A DNA stretch of 39,828 bases. Source: Caulobacteraceae bacterium. Its GTDB lineage: Bacteria; Pseudomonadota; Alphaproteobacteria; Caulobacterales; Caulobacteraceae. Both the position numbers and the translations under genes were made by a program. The notes under the pieces were generated by a model that was not told where the DNA came from, did not search any database, and saw only the letters and a list, made by a program, of their open reading frames with translations. The stretch lies in assembly GCA_003165275.1 (NCBI GenBank), contig PLSW01000012.1, forward strand, positions 1-39,828, read 5' to 3'. Numbering within the stretch: the stretch's first letter is position 1; each line of letters opens with the position of its first letter. Of the stretch, positions 14,606 through 25,011 are shown piece by piece.

Positions 14606-15464
14606 AGATCTCGATCTCGGTGGCCAGGGCGGCCCCGAAGAACACCGCGTTCACGTTCCAGGACAGCCAGATCAGCATCACCACCACGGCGGCGATGGAG
14701 CCATAGGTGGCGCCGAAGTGGGCGAACTGCTCCACATAGAATGCGCTGGCCCAGGAAGCGCCCAGGGACAGGGCCGCCGCCACCAGGCCGCCGGCGATGG
14801 ACGGCCGCCACGCCACCGGCCGGCGCGACATGGCGTAGCGGTAGATCAGGGTGAGCCCCAGGGTCAGGCCGATCGAGGCCCAGGTCCATTCGCTGTAGAA
14901 CCAGTGCACCCCCTTCAGGGGCGACAGGTGCATGGCGACCGCCACCAGCCGCACCGCCAGAAAGACCCCGGTCATGAAACTGACGAGGGCGAAGGCGGCG
15001 CCCAGGGCGCCCATGGCCAGCAGGTTGAAACTCCAGAAGCTGAGCGGCGCGTCCTCGTCGTGGATAAACGACAGTCCGGCCAGCAGGGCCTTGAAGCCTC
15101 GGTGGGCGGCGTAGAGGCCGACCACGGCGGCGATCACGCTCTGGGCTGATACGGCGCGGATGGGGGCGCGGGCCAGGCGCAGCAGCTCGTTCTGGAACAG
15201 GTCGTGGGCGCCCGGCGGCAGCAACTGCGAGAAGACGTCCGCCTGGGCGACCGCCTGCTCCGGGGTCAGCATGAGGCTGTAGACCCCCAGCAGCATGGCC
15301 AGGGCCGGGAACACCGCCAGGAGGGCGAAGAAGGAGACGCCGCCGGTGTAGAGCATGACGTCGCGGCCCCAGAGCCGCGACAGCGACTTGCCCAGGACGC
15401 GGCGCGCCACCGGCGCCCAGTGGGCCAGATCGTCCTGACGCACGCTCAACCGTCTCAATTCCAT
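14556..15464 (-). CDS. YihY/virulence factor BrkB family membrane protein
   Basis: A 302-residue inner-membrane protein with six predicted membrane segments. The N-terminal GGVSFFALLAVFPALAMLLGVY and the segment GSIAAVVVMLIWLSWNVNAVFFGAALATEIE near the end are diagnostic of the YihY/BrkB family (once misannotated as RNase BN). Transport of small molecules or lipids has been suggested for the family but no substrate is established. The reading frame is complete and of normal length. Its last 50 bases overlap the TusA-like gene tail-to-tail. The upstream 230 bases contain no gene. Confidence 0.92.
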   Translation of the reverse strand: MELRRLSVRQDDLAHWAPVARRVLGKSLSRLWGRDVMLYTGGVSFFALLAVFPALAMLLGVYSLMLTPEQAVAQADVFSQLLPPGAHDLFQNELLRLARAPIRAVSAQSVIAAVVGLYAAHRGFKALLAGLSFIHDEDAPLSFWSFNLLAMGALGAAFALVSFMTGVFLAVRLVAVAMHLSPLKGVHWFYSEWTWASIGLTLGLTLIYRYAMSRRPVAWRPSIAGGLVAAALSLGASWASAFYVEQFAHFGATYGSIAAVVVMLIWLSWNVNAVFFGAALATEIEIFMESGHERRLAPLDAP

Positions 15465-15696
15465 CGGACCGACATAAGGCCTTCCCAGCGGCTGTCGATG
15501 GGGACAAAGGCGGAACGGCGCGCCATCGCGAGATGACGCGCCGCCTGGGGATGCAGTCCATCCCGCTCAGGCTCGCCGTTACGGGGGGACGGGACCGGCG
15601 CGCCTGATGAAAACAAGTATCGCCCGTTACCTCTGAACGGGACATGAATGAACATGCTTTCCGGCGCGCCCGCGGTTACAGGCGCTTGGGGAGCGC

Positions 15697-16824
15697 CTAG
15701 AGGGCCCCCACCGCCTTGAGCCGGGCTACCTCGTCTTCGGCGAATCCCCAATCCACCAGGGCGACGTCGTTATGGCCGCCGATGGCCGGCGGCGGGCCCT
15801 GGACCGCCCCCGGCGTCGCCGAGAATCGCGGCGCGGGCGCCGGCTGCACCACGCCCTCGACGGTGACGAAGGTCTCGCGGGCGGCGTTATGTTCGTGCTT
15901 GGGGGCTTCTTCCAGGGTCAGCACCGGCGCGAAGCAGACGTCAGTGCCGGCCATCAGTTCGCACCAGGCATCGCGGGTCTTGGTGCGGATGACCGCCTCC
16001 AACTTGGCGCGCAGTTGCGGCCAGTCTTCGCGGCTCATCTGGTTCTGGAACTGGGGATCGGTGATGCCGGTCTTCTCCAGCAACAGGGCGTAGAACTGCG
16101 GCTCGATGGATCCGATCGAAACCCAGCCGCCGTCGCTGCACTGGTAGGTGTCGTAGAAGTGCGCGCCCCCGTCGAGCAGGTTGGCGCGGCGCTCGTCCTT
16201 CCATACGCCCGAGCCCTTCATGCCGTAGAACATCGCCATCAGCGAGGCGGCGCCGTCGCTCATGGCGCAGTCGATCACCTGCCCCTGCCCCGTGGCGCGG
16301 GCATGGATCACCCCGGCCAGCAGGCCGAAGGCGAGATAGAGGGCGCCGCCGCCGAAATCCCCCACCAGATTCAGCGGCGGGATCGGCTTGTCCTCCGTGC
16401 CGATGGCGTGAAGGGCGCCGGAGATGGCGATGTAGTTCATGTCGTGGCCGGCGGCGTTGGCGAAGGGACCGGTCTGCCCCCATCCCGTCATGCGACCGAA
16501 CACCAGCTTGGGATTGCGCTTCAAGGCCACGTCCGGACCCAGGCCCAGCCGCTCCATCACCCCGGGGCGGAAGCCTTCGAACACCACGTCGGCGACCTCC
16601 ATCAGTTTCAGGCAGGTCTCCACCGCGTCCGGGTGTTTCAGGTCCAGGGCGATGGACCGCCGGCCGCGGCCGGTGACGTCGAACTTCGAGCCCCGGCCGG
16701 GCCCCTTGCGGTCGATCCGCACCACGTCGGCGCCCAGGTCCGACAGCAGCATGCCGCAGAACGGCCCCGGCCCGATGCCGGCGAACTCGACGATCTTCAA
16801 TCCTGAGAGCGGGCCTTGGGCCAT
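15697..16824 (-). CDS. CoA-transferase family III / alpha-methylacyl-CoA racemase
   Basis: A 375-residue protein of the CaiB/BaiF fold. The N-terminus [20 protein letters not shown] and [20 protein letters not shown] are typical of alpha-methylacyl-CoA racemase. The active-site elements known from the mycobacterial enzyme are present: a His in [17 protein letters not shown], an Asp in the [16 protein letters not shown] segment, and a Glu in [13 protein letters not shown]. It should interconvert (2R)- and (2S)-methylacyl-CoA so that branched chains or sterol side chains can enter beta-oxidation. A true CoA-transferase is less likely but not excluded. It is divergent from popA across 182 bases. 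No linked beta-oxidation gene lies next to it. Confidence 0.9.
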   Translation of the reverse strand: MAQGPLSGLKIVEFAGIGPGPFCGMLLSDLGADVVRIDRKGPGRGSKFDVTGRGRRSIALDLKHPDAVETCLKLMEVADVVFEGFRPGVMERLGLGPDVALKRNPKLVFGRMTGWGQTGPFANAAGHDMNYIAISGALHAIGTEDKPIPPLNLVGDFGGGALYLAFGLLAGVIHARATGQGQVIDCAMSDGAASLMAMFYGMKGSGVWKDERRANLLDGGAHFYDTYQCSDGGWVSIGSIEPQFYALLLEKTGITDPQFQNQMSREDWPQLRAKLEAVIRTKTRDAWCELMAGTDVCFAPVLTLEEAPKHEHNAARETFVTVEGVVQPAPAPRFSATPGAVQGPPPAIGGHNDVALVDWGFAEDEVARLKAVGAL

Positions 16825-17006
16825 ATGTGCAATTCCCTATGGTATTTTGTCGTTAACCAACGACGGGTAACCCTCACATCGCCCACTTCCGTCGCTGTCC
16901 GGATTGCCGGCTTCTGGTAGGGTGGGCTGAGCGAGTCCGACGGACACGCTAGCCGCTCGACGCGGTTCGGAAAACGGCGCCGCAGCGTCAACGAGGAGAA
17001 GAGTTT
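16825..17006. promoter_or_regulatory. Divergent promoter region between racemase gene and popA
   Basis: A 182-base space between divergent starts. It contains TTAACC (16853-16858) and GTAACC (16867-16872), which resemble CtrA half-sites but do not form the TTAA-N7-TTAA pair, and one GANTC (GAGTC, 16933-16937), the CcrM methylation site. GAGGAG (16993-16998) is the popA ribosome-binding site. Cell-cycle control is a possibility only. Confidence 0.3.
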
Positions 17007-18335
17007 TTGGTGGCCCTCCACGCGCGCGTCCTGATCGTCGCCAAGGATGACGCCCTCGCCGGCCCGCTGGCCGAGGGACTGGATCGCCTCGGCTGGCGCA
17101 CGGTCACCGCCCGCGGCCCGTATGCCGCCATCGCCGCCCTGGGGGACATGGAGATCGAGGTGGCGATCATCGACGCCACCGCCAGCGTCGAAGACGCCCT
17201 TACCCTCGCGCGCCGGATGCGCGCGGCCTGCGCCCCCCGCCACCTGCCGGTGATCGCCATCGGCGTCCCCGGCCTCGGCGCCGAAGCCGCCGGCTTCGAC
17301 CTCACCCTCGCCCCGCCCCTGCATCCCGCCCAGGCGGCCCTGCGGCTGGAATCCCTCACCCGGATGACCATCGCCGAGGAGGAGTTCGAGTTGCGGGTGG
17401 AGACCTTCGGCGAGCACGGCCGCCAACTGGCCCTGCCGGACGAGGCCAGCGGAACCTATCGCGTGCTGGCCATCGGTGAGCCGGACCCGCAGTTCCTGGC
17501 CCTTTCCAACGCCCTCGCCCGCAGCGGCGCCGAGGTGGTCGGCGCCTTCACCGCCTATACCGCCTTCGACTATCTGCACGAGCGCGCCTTCGACGCGGTG
17601 GTGCTGTGGGCCGGCGAGAACCAGGCCGAGGCCCTGTCCATCGCCACCGGCATGCGCCGAAACACCAAGCTCTACCATGTACCCGCCATGCTCTATCTGC
17701 AGTCGCCGGCGCAGATCGGCCTCGCCGAGGCCTTCCACCGGGGCGTCTCCGACCTCGCGACCCCCGAGACCCCCGCCGCCGACACCGCCGGCCGGGTGAT
17801 CGAGCTGGCGCGCACCTACCGCCGCCAGAACGCGATACGACAGGCCCTGGAGAAGGCCCGCCGGTCCGGGCTGATGGACGCCGCCACCGGCCTCTTCACC
17901 CGCGACCTCTTCGCCGCCCACCTGGCGCGTCTCGTCCAGGCCTCCCGCCTGCGCAACCGGCCGCTGTCCATCTGCGTGCTGCGGGTCGCCGACCGGCCGG
18001 AGACCGCCCAGGCCCGCCGCGGCGGCTGGCTGGATCGGGCCGTGCCGCAGATCGGCTCGATGATCGGCCGCCTGGTGCGCGCCGAGGACACCGCCGCCCG
18101 GCTTGGGCCGGAGATTTTCGCCCTGGCCCTGCCCGCCACCCCCCAGGCCGCGGCCCGGGCCGCGGGCGAGCGCATCTGCGCGGTGATCGCCTGCACCGCC
18201 TTCGACGCCGGCGACCAGAAGCCGCCCTTCGTGGTCGACTTCGACATCGGCGTGGCCGAGGTCGAACCCGGCGAAAACGCCGCCCGCGCCCTTGAGCGCG
18301 CCGCGGCCAAGGCGATGCAACTCAAGGCGGGCTAG
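17007..18335 (+). CDS. popA: PopA-like c-di-GMP effector with degenerate GGDEF domain
   Basis: A 442-residue homologue of PopA, the Caulobacter PleD paralogue that binds c-di-GMP and brings CtrA (with RcdA, CpdR and ClpXP) to degradation at the cell pole. Receiver 1 spans about 5-120 with the acceptor Asp56 (VAIIDATA). Receiver 2 (about 150-270) lacks an acceptor Asp (VVLWAGENQ). The GGDEF domain (about 285-440) begins DAATGLFTRDLF. The catalytic GGDEF is GPEIF (367-371), so it should not make c-di-GMP, while the I-site RxxD is kept (RAED, 358-361). The start is TTG 17007 or GTG 17010; the spacing to GAGGAG slightly favours 17007. A CcdC-like gene follows 20 bases later. Confidence 0.88.
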   Translation: MVALHARVLIVAKDDALAGPLAEGLDRLGWRTVTARGPYAAIAALGDMEIEVAIIDATASVEDALTLARRMRAACAPRHLPVIAIGVPGLGAEAAGFDLTLAPPLHPAQAALRLESLTRMTIAEEEFELRVETFGEHGRQLALPDEASGTYRVLAIGEPDPQFLALSNALARSGAEVVGAFTAYTAFDYLHERAFDAVVLWAGENQAEALSIATGMRRNTKLYHVPAMLYLQSPAQIGLAEAFHRGVSDLATPETPAADTAGRVIELARTYRRQNAIRQALEKARRSGLMDAATGLFTRDLFAAHLARLVQASRLRNRPLSICVLRVADRPETAQARRGGWLDRAVPQIGSMIGRLVRAEDTAARLGPEIFALALPATPQAAARAAGERICAVIACTAFDAGDQKPPFVVDFDIGVAEVEPGENAARALERAAAKAMQLKAG

Positions 18336-18355
18336 TTCAAGCGGGGGATGGATTA

Positions 18356-18898
18356 ATGCCAGGCGGCGCGACGGGAACGGGGATCGGCCCGCAGAACATA
18401 GGCCTGCTGATCGGCATGGCGGTGGCTCTGGCCATCGTGCTGCTGCGGAACCGGCAGGCGCGGCGGCTGCGCGTCGAGATCCTCTGGATCCGCCCGGTCA
18501 TCTTCCTGGCGTTGACGGTCGCCTCACTGGTCGCCGAGCCGCCGATCCTGACGCCTCTGGCCCTGGTGATCATGGTCGTCGGTCTGGCGCTCGGCTGCGC
18601 GCTCGGCTGGCAGCGCGGCCGGCTGATGCATATCGAGGTCGATCAGGCGACGCACATGCTGCGCTCGAAGGCCTCCCCGCTGGGTCTGATCTTCATCGTC
18701 GTTCTGCTGGTCGCTCGTTTCGGCTTGCGCGCCGTCATGGCCCAGTACGCCCGTGAATGGCATCTGCCGTTTGTGGCGGTCGCCGACGCCTTCCTGCTGT
18801 TCCTGGTCGGCCTGTTGTCGGTGCAGGCCCTGGAGATGTGGCTGCGCGCCAACCGGCTGCTCACCGAGGCGCGGGCCATGCCGTCCACCTTCGACTAA
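18356..18898 (+). CDS. CcdC-like membrane protein (DUF1453 family)
   Basis: A 180-residue inner-membrane protein with five predicted membrane segments, starting around residue 12 (IGLLIGMAVALAIVLL). The central LGWQRGRLMHIEVDQATHML and the following ASPLGLIFIVVLLVARFGLR are typical of the CcdC-like/DUF1453 family. The Bacillus protein was linked to cytochrome c biogenesis, but a role here is unproven. GGGGGATGG lies just before the ATG. It follows popA by 20 bases on the same strand and is likely cotranscribed with it; whether this pairing is functional is unknown. Confidence 0.8.
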   Translation: MPGGATGTGIGPQNIGLLIGMAVALAIVLLRNRQARRLRVEILWIRPVIFLALTVASLVAEPPILTPLALVIMVVGLALGCALGWQRGRLMHIEVDQATHMLRSKASPLGLIFIVVLLVARFGLRAVMAQYAREWHLPFVAVADAFLLFLVGLLSVQALEMWLRANRLLTEARAMPSTFD

Positions 18899-19095
18899 CG
18901 TTTCGGCGGCCTGCGATCACGCCAACCGGATCCGCGCCTGATCCGCGGGCGCCGGATAGGGCTTGCCCCTGCACCGTGGCCGGATCGGCCGCCAGCACCC
19001 CCGCGATCGTCGGCGCCAGGGACATCGTCCGCATGCGCGCCATGGCCGCCCCCATTTTGGGCGTCCATCATCTATAGGCGGGGGCCGGGCCGGGA

Positions 19096-22000
19096 TCAGG
19101 CCGCCAGCGCGATCGCCGCCAGGTCTCCGAGGATACGTTCGGCGGCGGCGAGGCGCGCGTCGGGTTTGTCCCATTCGCCCTTGACCACGACCTTGTTGTC
19201 GGGCCGCAGGCGCCAGACGGCGGCGCGCTTCTGGATGAATGGCACCAGGCCGGCGGGATTGGCAAAATGGTCGTCCCGGAAGCTGATGACCGCGCCCTTG
19301 GGGCCGACGTCGATCTTGGCGACGTTGGCCTGGCGGCAGAGCCCCTTGATGGCGACAACCTTCAGCAGCTGACCCGCCTCCTCCGGCAGGGGTCCGAACC
19401 GGTCGATCAGTTCGGCCGCCAGGGCCTCGCGATCCTCCGGCCGTTCGGCCTCTGACAGGCGCCGGTAGAGGGCCAGGCGCACGTTCAGGTCCGGCACATA
19501 GTGTTCCGGGATCAGCACGGCCGCGCCGGTGTTGATCTGCGGCGACCAGCCCCGGGCGGCGTCGATGGCCTCGGCCCCGTGCGCCTTCAGTTCGGCGACG
19601 GCGTCCTCGAGCATCTGCTGATAGAGCTCGACGCCGATCTCCCGGATGTGGCCGGTCTGCTCCTCGCCGAGCAGATTGCCGCCGCCGCGGATGTCCAGGT
19701 CGTGGCTGGCCAGCTGGAAGCCGGCGCCCAGGCTGTCCAGGGACTGCATCACCTTCAGCCGCTTTTCCGCCGACAGGGTCAGCTGCTTCTGCGCCGGGGT
19801 GGTCAGATAGGCGTAGGCCCGCGCCTTGGAGCGGCCGACGCGGCCTCGCAGTTGGTAGAGCTGCGCCAAGCCGAACATGTCGGCCCGGTGGATGACCAGG
19901 GTGTTGGCGGTGGGGATGTCGAGGCCGGATTCGACGATGGTGGTCGACAGCAGCACGTCGTACTGGCCGTCGTAGAAGGCGCTCATCACGTCCTCCAGTT
20001 GGGTGGGCGCCATCTGGCCGTGGCCGACGACGAACTTCACCTCGGGGACCTGCTCGCGCAGGAACTTCTCGATCTCGGCCAGATCCTTGATCCGCGGCAC
20101 GACGTAGTAGGCCTGACCCCCGCGGTACTTTTCCCGCAGCAGCGCCTCGCGCACCACGACCGGGTCGTGGGGGGTGATGTAGGTGCGCACCGACAGCCGG
20201 TCCACCGGCGGTGTGGCGATGATCGACATCTCCCGAATGCCGGACAGGGCCATCTGCAGGGTCCGCGGAATCGGCGTCGCCGAGAGGGTCAGCATGTGAA
20301 CCTCGGCCCGCAGCGCCTTCAGCGCCTCCTTGTGCTTGACCCCGAAGTGCTGCTCCTCGTCGACCACGACCAGCCCCAAGTCGGCGAAGCCCACCTGTTT
20401 GGACAGCACCGCATGGGTGCCGATGACAACCTCGACCTCACCCTTCTTCAGCGCCTCGCGGGTCTCGTTGGCCTCCTGGGTCGGGACCAGGCGCGACAGG
20501 CGGCGCACCTTGACCGGCCAGCCGTGGAAGCGTTCGACGAAGGTCTTGTAGTGCTGGCGGGCCAGGAGGGTAGTCGGACAGACCACGGCCACCTGCTTGC
20601 CGCTCATGGCCACGACGAAGGCGGCGCGCAAAGCGACCTCGGTCTTGCCGAAGCCCACGTCGCCGCAAATCAGCCGGTCCATCGGCTTGCCGGAGGCGAG
20701 GTCGCCCAGCACGTCGCCGATGCTGTTGAGCTGGTCCTCGGTCTCCTCGTAGGGGAAGCGGGCGCAGAACTCGTCGTAGAGACCGGCGGGCGGGTCGATC
20801 TCGCCGGTGGACTTGAGCAGGCGAGCGGCGGCGATGGCGATGAGGCCCTCGGCCATCTCGCGCAGCCGCTCTTTCGCCTTCGCCTTGCGCGCCTGCCAAG
20901 CCGCGCCGCCGAGGCGGTCGAGCTGCACCCCCTCGACCTCTGCGCCGTAGCGGGTCAGCAGGTCGATGTTCTCCACCGGGAGATAGAGTTTGGAGTCGCC
21001 CCCGTATTCGATCTCCAGACAGTCGTGGTCGGCCTCCTGGATCTCCAGGGTCTTCAGCCCGAGATAGCGGCCGATGCCGTGGTCGATGTGGACCACAAGA
21101 TCGCCAGGGGTGAGCGACGAGGCCTCGGCCAGGAAGTTCTGCGCCCGGCGACGCCGGCGAGGCCGCGCCAGCCGATCGCCCAGGATGTCGGTCTCGGAGA
21201 TAACCGCCAGGCTGTCGGTCTCGAAACCGGTGTCCAGGGGCAGCACCACCCGCTGCGGCTTCTTCGGATCCGCCGCCTTGGCCGCCTGCCAGTAGGGCGC
21301 GAAGGCGATGTTGTTCAGGCCGTGATCGGCCAGCATGGCGCCGAGGCGTTCCGAAGAGCCCTCGGACCAGGACGCCAGCAGCACCCGCTTGCCGGCGGCG
21401 GCCAATGTCTTGGCGTGGTCGGCGGTGGCCTCGAACAGGTTGACGCTGTCCTGCGCGCGTTCTGCGGAGAAGTTGCGCCCCATGCGCGCACCCATGTCGA
21501 TGACATGGACGCCCGCGTCGCTCTGGAAGGGGGTGAACTTGCGCGACGGCCGCGCGGCCACCCGGCGGTCCCACTCCTCCGCGGTCAGATAGAGGGTGTC
21601 GGGAGCCAGGGCATGGTAGCCGGCCCGGCCCTTTCCGTTCTCGGTGCGCGCCTGGTAGGCGTCGAGCACCATGGCCAGCCGCTCATCCCGCGCCTCGGAC
21701 GCCAGATGGTCGACGCCGATCAGGGCCTGGTCCGGCAGATAGTCGAACAGGGTCTCCAGCCGGCCATAGAGCAGCGGCAGGAAGTGCTCCAGCCCCGCCC
21801 GCCGTCCGCCCGCGCTGACGGCCTCGTAGAGGGCGTCGTCCCCGGGCGATCCGAAGGCGGCTACATAGCCCTTGCGGAAGCTGGCGATGCTGTCCGGATC
21901 GAGCAGGGCCTCGGACACCGGCAACAGGTCGAAGGCCTTCAGCTGCTTGGTGGAGCGCTGGGTGAGGGGATCGAAGGCGCGGATCGATTCCAGGGTGTCC

Positions 22001-22572
22001 CCGAAGAGGTCCAGCCGAACCGGCTCCTCGGCGCCCGGCGGAAAGACGTCAATCACCCCGCCGCGGATGGCGAATTCGCCGCGTTCAGAGACGGTGGACG
22101 CCCGCTGATAGCCGTTGACGGCGAAATACCGCTCCAGGTCGGCGACGTTCACGTCCTGGCCGGTGCGGGCGGAATAGCCGGCCCGGCGGACCACCTCCCG
22201 CGGCGGCACGCGCTGGAGCAGGGCCGGCGCCTGGGTGACCAGCAGGCTGGGACCCTTGCGCGGCTCGGCGGAGGCGAGCCGGGCCAGGGTGGTCATCCGG
22301 CGGGCGGCGACGCCGGCGGATGGGCCCATGCGGTCGTAGGGTAGGCAGTCCCACGACGGAAAGTGGATCACCTCCACCTCCGGGGCGAAGAAGCGGAAGG
22401 CGTCGATGAAGGCCGAGGCGCGGGTCCCGTCCCGGGCCGCGAACACCGACAGGCCGCCCCGCGCGCGGACAATGTCCGCCATCAACAGGGCGTCATACCC
22501 CTCCGGCGCGCCGGTGAGCTCCAGCCCGTCGTGGGACTGGGCGATGGTCTTCAGGTCGGACGGTTGAGCCAC
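19096..22572 (-). CDS. mfd: Transcription-repair coupling factor Mfd
   Basis: A 1158-residue translocase (E. coli Mfd has 1148) that removes RNA polymerase stalled at DNA lesions and recruits UvrA. UvrB-homology modules occupy about 1-350. The CarD-like RNA-polymerase-interacting domain is at about 485-560 ([17 protein letters not shown]). The RecG-like helicase domains span about 570-960, with Walker [43 protein letters not shown] and [12 protein letters not shown]. The C-terminal TRCF domain closes the protein. Translation starts at GTG 22572 with AGGAG at good spacing. It lies 8 bases downstream of sdhE and is divergent from recG. The 947-codon antisense ORF across it is a codon-bias shadow. 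Confidence 0.98.
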   Translation of the reverse strand: MAQPSDLKTIAQSHDGLELTGAPEGYDALLMADIVRARGGLSVFAARDGTRASAFIDAFRFFAPEVEVIHFPSWDCLPYDRMGPSAGVAARRMTTLARLASAEPRKGPSLLVTQAPALLQRVPPREVVRRAGYSARTGQDVNVADLERYFAVNGYQRASTVSERGEFAIRGGVIDVFPPGAEEPVRLDLFGDTLESIRAFDPLTQRSTKQLKAFDLLPVSEALLDPDSIASFRKGYVAAFGSPGDDALYEAVSAGGRRAGLEHFLPLLYGRLETLFDYLPDQALIGVDHLASEARDERLAMVLDAYQARTENGKGRAGYHALAPDTLYLTAEEWDRRVAARPSRKFTPFQSDAGVHVIDMGARMGRNFSAERAQDSVNLFEATADHAKTLAAAGKRVLLASWSEGSSERLGAMLADHGLNNIAFAPYWQAAKAADPKKPQRVVLPLDTGFETDSLAVISETDILGDRLARPRRRRRAQNFLAEASSLTPGDLVVHIDHGIGRYLGLKTLEIQEADHDCLEIEYGGDSKLYLPVENIDLLTRYGAEVEGVQLDRLGGAAWQARKAKAKERLREMAEGLIAIAAARLLKSTGEIDPPAGLYDEFCARFPYEETEDQLNSIGDVLGDLASGKPMDRLICGDVGFGKTEVALRAAFVVAMSGKQVAVVCPTTLLARQHYKTFVERFHGWPVKVRRLSRLVPTQEANETREALKKGEVEVVIGTHAVLSKQVGFADLGLVVVDEEQHFGVKHKEALKALRAEVHMLTLSATPIPRTLQMALSGIREMSIIATPPVDRLSVRTYITPHDPVVVREALLREKYRGGQAYYVVPRIKDLAEIEKFLREQVPEVKFVVGHGQMAPTQLEDVMSAFYDGQYDVLLSTTIVESGLDIPTANTLVIHRADMFGLAQLYQLRGRVGRSKARAYAYLTTPAQKQLTLSAEKRLKVMQSLDSLGAGFQLASHDLDIRGGGNLLGEEQTGHIREIGVELYQQMLEDAVAELKAHGAEAIDAARGWSPQINTGAAVLIPEHYVPDLNVRLALYRRLSEAERPEDREALAAELIDRFGPLPEEAGQLLKVVAIKGLCRQANVAKIDVGPKGAVISFRDDHFANPAGLVPFIQKRAAVWRLRPDNKVVVKGEWDKPDARLAAAERILGDLAAIALAA

Positions 22573-22580
22573 CTGAACTC

Positions 22581-22865
22581 CTAGGCGCCGAGATTGTCCC
22601 CGCGCGCGGCGGGCAATTGCAGATGGAAGACGCGCAGCGCCTCGAGGAGGTCCCCCTGAAACGCGGCGGGCGCGGTTTCATGGCCGACGATCCAGGCGTA
22701 GACGTCGTGGTCCTCCTGATCCAGTAAAGCCTCGAAGGCGTCCAGCTGCGCCGGGGTCAAGGTGGCGAGCCGGGCGTCGGCGAAGCCGCCGAGGATGAGG
22801 TCGGCCTCGCGGAAGCCGCGGCGCCAGGCGCGGAAACGAAGCTTGTTGAGGCGGGGGTCGGTCAT
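22581..22865 (-). CDS. sdhE: Succinate dehydrogenase flavinylation factor SdhE
   Basis: A 94-residue protein of the SdhE/Sdh5 family, which assists covalent FAD attachment to SdhA (and FrdA). The RGxxE motif essential for the family is present at residues 16-20 (RGFREADLILGGFA), followed by ALLDQEDHDVYAWIVGHE, which matches the conserved D-x-DLYxW segment. It is cytosolic. It is the first gene of an sdhE-mfd pair (gap of 8 bases). Its start is only about 60 bases from recG on the other strand, the gene order usual in alphaproteobacteria. No sdh structural genes lie in the window. Confidence 0.93.
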   Translation of the reverse strand: MTDPRLNKLRFRAWRRGFREADLILGGFADARLATLTPAQLDAFEALLDQEDHDVYAWIVGHETAPAAFQGDLLEALRVFHLQLPAARGDNLGA

Positions 22866-22924
22866 GGGAAGCGCGCATATAGAACGCCCGCGCGTCCGCC
22901 GCCACCCGCGCTATGCTACGCGCG

Positions 22925-25000
22925 ATGCGACCTGAGATTCTATTTCCCCTCTTCGCCCCCTCGTCCTCCCTCAAGGGGGTGGGTCCGAAGATCGCGCCCC
23001 TGGTGGACAAGCTCGCCGGTCCGCTGGTGCGCGACCTGATCTTTCTCGCCCCGCAATCCCTTGTCCACCGGGCCCTGACCACGGTCAGCGCCGCCGAAGA
23101 GGGGCAGACCGGCACCTTCCTGGTCTCCATCGACGCCCACTTCGGCTCGGCGAGACCCGGCCAGCCCTACCGCATCCGCACCTTCGACGGCACCGGCTTC
23201 CTGACCCTGGCCTGGTTCAAGGGCGGCGGCCAGCACATGGTCCAGCAGCACCCGGTCGGGGCGCGGCGAGTGGTGAGCGGGCGGCTGGAGCGATTCGGCG
23301 GCGAGCTGCAGATGGCCCACCCCGACTATCTGCTCGCCGAGGACCAGGCGGAGAAGATCCCCCAGGAGGAGCCGATCTATGCCGCCACCGCCGGCCTTCC
23401 CGCCCGCACGGTGCGGCGCCTGGCCCTGGAGGCCCTGGCCCGGGCGCCGGAACTGCCGGAATGGCAGGACCCGGCGTGGCTGGCCCGGGAGCGGTTTCCG
23501 GCCTGGCGCCAGGCCCTGGAGCGGCTGCACGCCCCCACTTCCCAGGCGGACCTATCCCTTGATGCGCCGCATCGCCGGCGGCTCGCCTATGACGAACTCT
23601 TCGCCCACCAGCTGGCCCTGGCCCAGCGCAAGGCCGCGCGGCGGGTGCATGCGGCGCCGGCCATCCCGCCCAGCCCCCTCGCCGATAAGGTCGAGGCCGC
23701 CCTGCCCTTCCGCCTCACCGGCGCCCAGGCGCGGGCGATCAGCGAAATCCGTTCCGACCTGGCGTCGGCCGAGCGCATGTCGCGGCTACTGCAGGGGGAT
23801 GTGGGCGCCGGCAAGACCGTCGTCGCCCTGCTGGCCATGGCCGACGTGGCGGCCGCCGGCTACCAGTCGGCGCTGATGGCGCCGACGGAGATCCTGGCGC
23901 GCCAGCACTTCGAGACCCTCGCCGGCCCGCTCCGCGCCCAGGGCCTGACCCCGGTCCTGCTCACCGGCCGCGACAAGGGCGCTGGCCGCGCGGAAAAGCT
24001 GCGGGCCCTGATCGGCGGCGAGGCGGCGGTGGCCGTCGGCACCCACGCCCTCTTCCAGGACGACGTCGCCTTCCGCGCCCTGGCCCTGGCGGTGATCGAC
24101 GAGCAACACCGGTTCGGCGTCTCCGAACGCCAGCGTCTGCAGGAAATGGGCCGCTCCACCCACCTGCTGGCCATGTCGGCCACCCCGATCCCGCGCACCC
24201 TGGAGCTAACCGTCTACGGCGACCTCGACGTCTCCCGCCTCGACGAAAAGCCCCCCGGCCGCAAGCCGGTGGCCACCCGGGCCGTGCCCATGCCCCGCCA
24301 GGCCGAGGTCGTGGCCCGGCTGGCAGAGGCGGTGAACACTGGCGCCCAGGCCTTCTGGATCTGCCCGCTGGTGGCGGAGTCCGAGCTCAGCGACCTCGCC
24401 GCCGCCGAGCTGCGCTGGGCGGACCTGCGCAAGACCATCGGCCCCGGCGTGGGTCTGGTCCACGGCCGTTTGAGCGCGGGGGAGAAGGACGCGGTGATGT
24501 CCGACTTCGTCGACGGCCGGCTCAGCGTGCTGGTGGCCACCACGGTGGTCGAGGTGGGGGTCGACGTGCCCAACGCCTCGATCATGGTCATCGAACAGGC
24601 CGAACGCTTCGGCCTCGCCCAGTTGCACCAGCTGCGCGGCCGGGTCGGGCGCGGATCGCGGGAGAGCAGCTGCGTGCTGCTCTACGATCCGCCCCTTAGC
24701 CAGGCCGGTCAGGCGCGGCTGGACGTCCTGCGCCGGACCGACGACGGCTTCGTCATCGCCGAAAAGGACCTGGAACTGCGCGGCGGCGGCGACCCCTTGG
24801 GCCTGAAGCAGAGCGGCTTTCCCGCCTATCGCTTGGCGGACCCAATCGCCCACCGCGACCTCATCGCCGCGGCGGCCGATGACGCCCGGCTGGTGTTGGG
24901 CCGCGACCCCAGCCTCGCCAGCGCGCGCGGTCAGGCCGTGCGCATATTGCAGGCCCTGTTCGATTGGCGGGCGAGCGGACCGATCAACGACGCCGGGTGA
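22925..25000 (+). CDS. recG: ATP-dependent DNA helicase RecG
   Basis: A 691-residue superfamily 2 helicase that remodels stalled forks and branched DNA. The N-terminal wedge domain begins with SLKGVGPKIAPLVDKL and contains the OB fold (about 60-150). The helicase core has Walker [41 protein letters not shown], and motif [14 protein letters not shown], and ends with the TRG-type segment (LRGGGDPLGLKQSG). I prefer the ATG at 22925 (MRPEILFPLFAP) because alphaproteobacterial RecG usually starts there; the ATG at 22913 adds four residues. The gene is divergent from sdhE-mfd and ends 11 bases from the convergent GT10 gene. Confidence 0.97.
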   Translation: MRPEILFPLFAPSSSLKGVGPKIAPLVDKLAGPLVRDLIFLAPQSLVHRALTTVSAAEEGQTGTFLVSIDAHFGSARPGQPYRIRTFDGTGFLTLAWFKGGGQHMVQQHPVGARRVVSGRLERFGGELQMAHPDYLLAEDQAEKIPQEEPIYAATAGLPARTVRRLALEALARAPELPEWQDPAWLARERFPAWRQALERLHAPTSQADLSLDAPHRRRLAYDELFAHQLALAQRKAARRVHAAPAIPPSPLADKVEAALPFRLTGAQARAISEIRSDLASAERMSRLLQGDVGAGKTVVALLAMADVAAAGYQSALMAPTEILARQHFETLAGPLRAQGLTPVLLTGRDKGAGRAEKLRALIGGEAAVAVGTHALFQDDVAFRALALAVIDEQHRFGVSERQRLQEMGRSTHLLAMSATPIPRTLELTVYGDLDVSRLDEKPPGRKPVATRAVPMPRQAEVVARLAEAVNTGAQAFWICPLVAESELSDLAAAELRWADLRKTIGPGVGLVHGRLSAGEKDAVMSDFVDGRLSVLVATTVVEVGVDVPNASIMVIEQAERFGLAQLHQLRGRVGRGSRESSCVLLYDPPLSQAGQARLDVLRRTDDGFVIAEKDLELRGGGDPLGLKQSGFPAYRLADPIAHRDLIAAAADDARLVLGRDPSLASARGQAVRILQALFDWRASGPINDAG

Positions 25001-25011
25001 AGCGGCGCGCC

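Noticed and set aside
16853-16872. Possible CtrA site before popA
   Set aside because: Only half-site-like TTAACC and GTAACC with wrong spacing; not enough for a CtrA call, though mentioned in the promoter entry.
16797-18320. 507-codon minus-strand ORF opposite popA
   Set aside because: Antisense to the PopA-like gene, low-complexity Gly-rich, no domain or ribosome-binding site.
18899-19095. Short minus-strand frames between the CcdC-like gene and mfd
   Set aside because: MGAAMARMRTMSLAP and similar text look somewhat protein-like but no frame is complete with a plausible start, and the region is a convergent gap of under 200 bases.
19501-22344. 947-codon plus-strand ORF
   Set aside because: It lies antisense to mfd, whose domains are unmistakable; the text is Gly/Arg/Val/Gln-rich shadow produced by high-GC codon bias.
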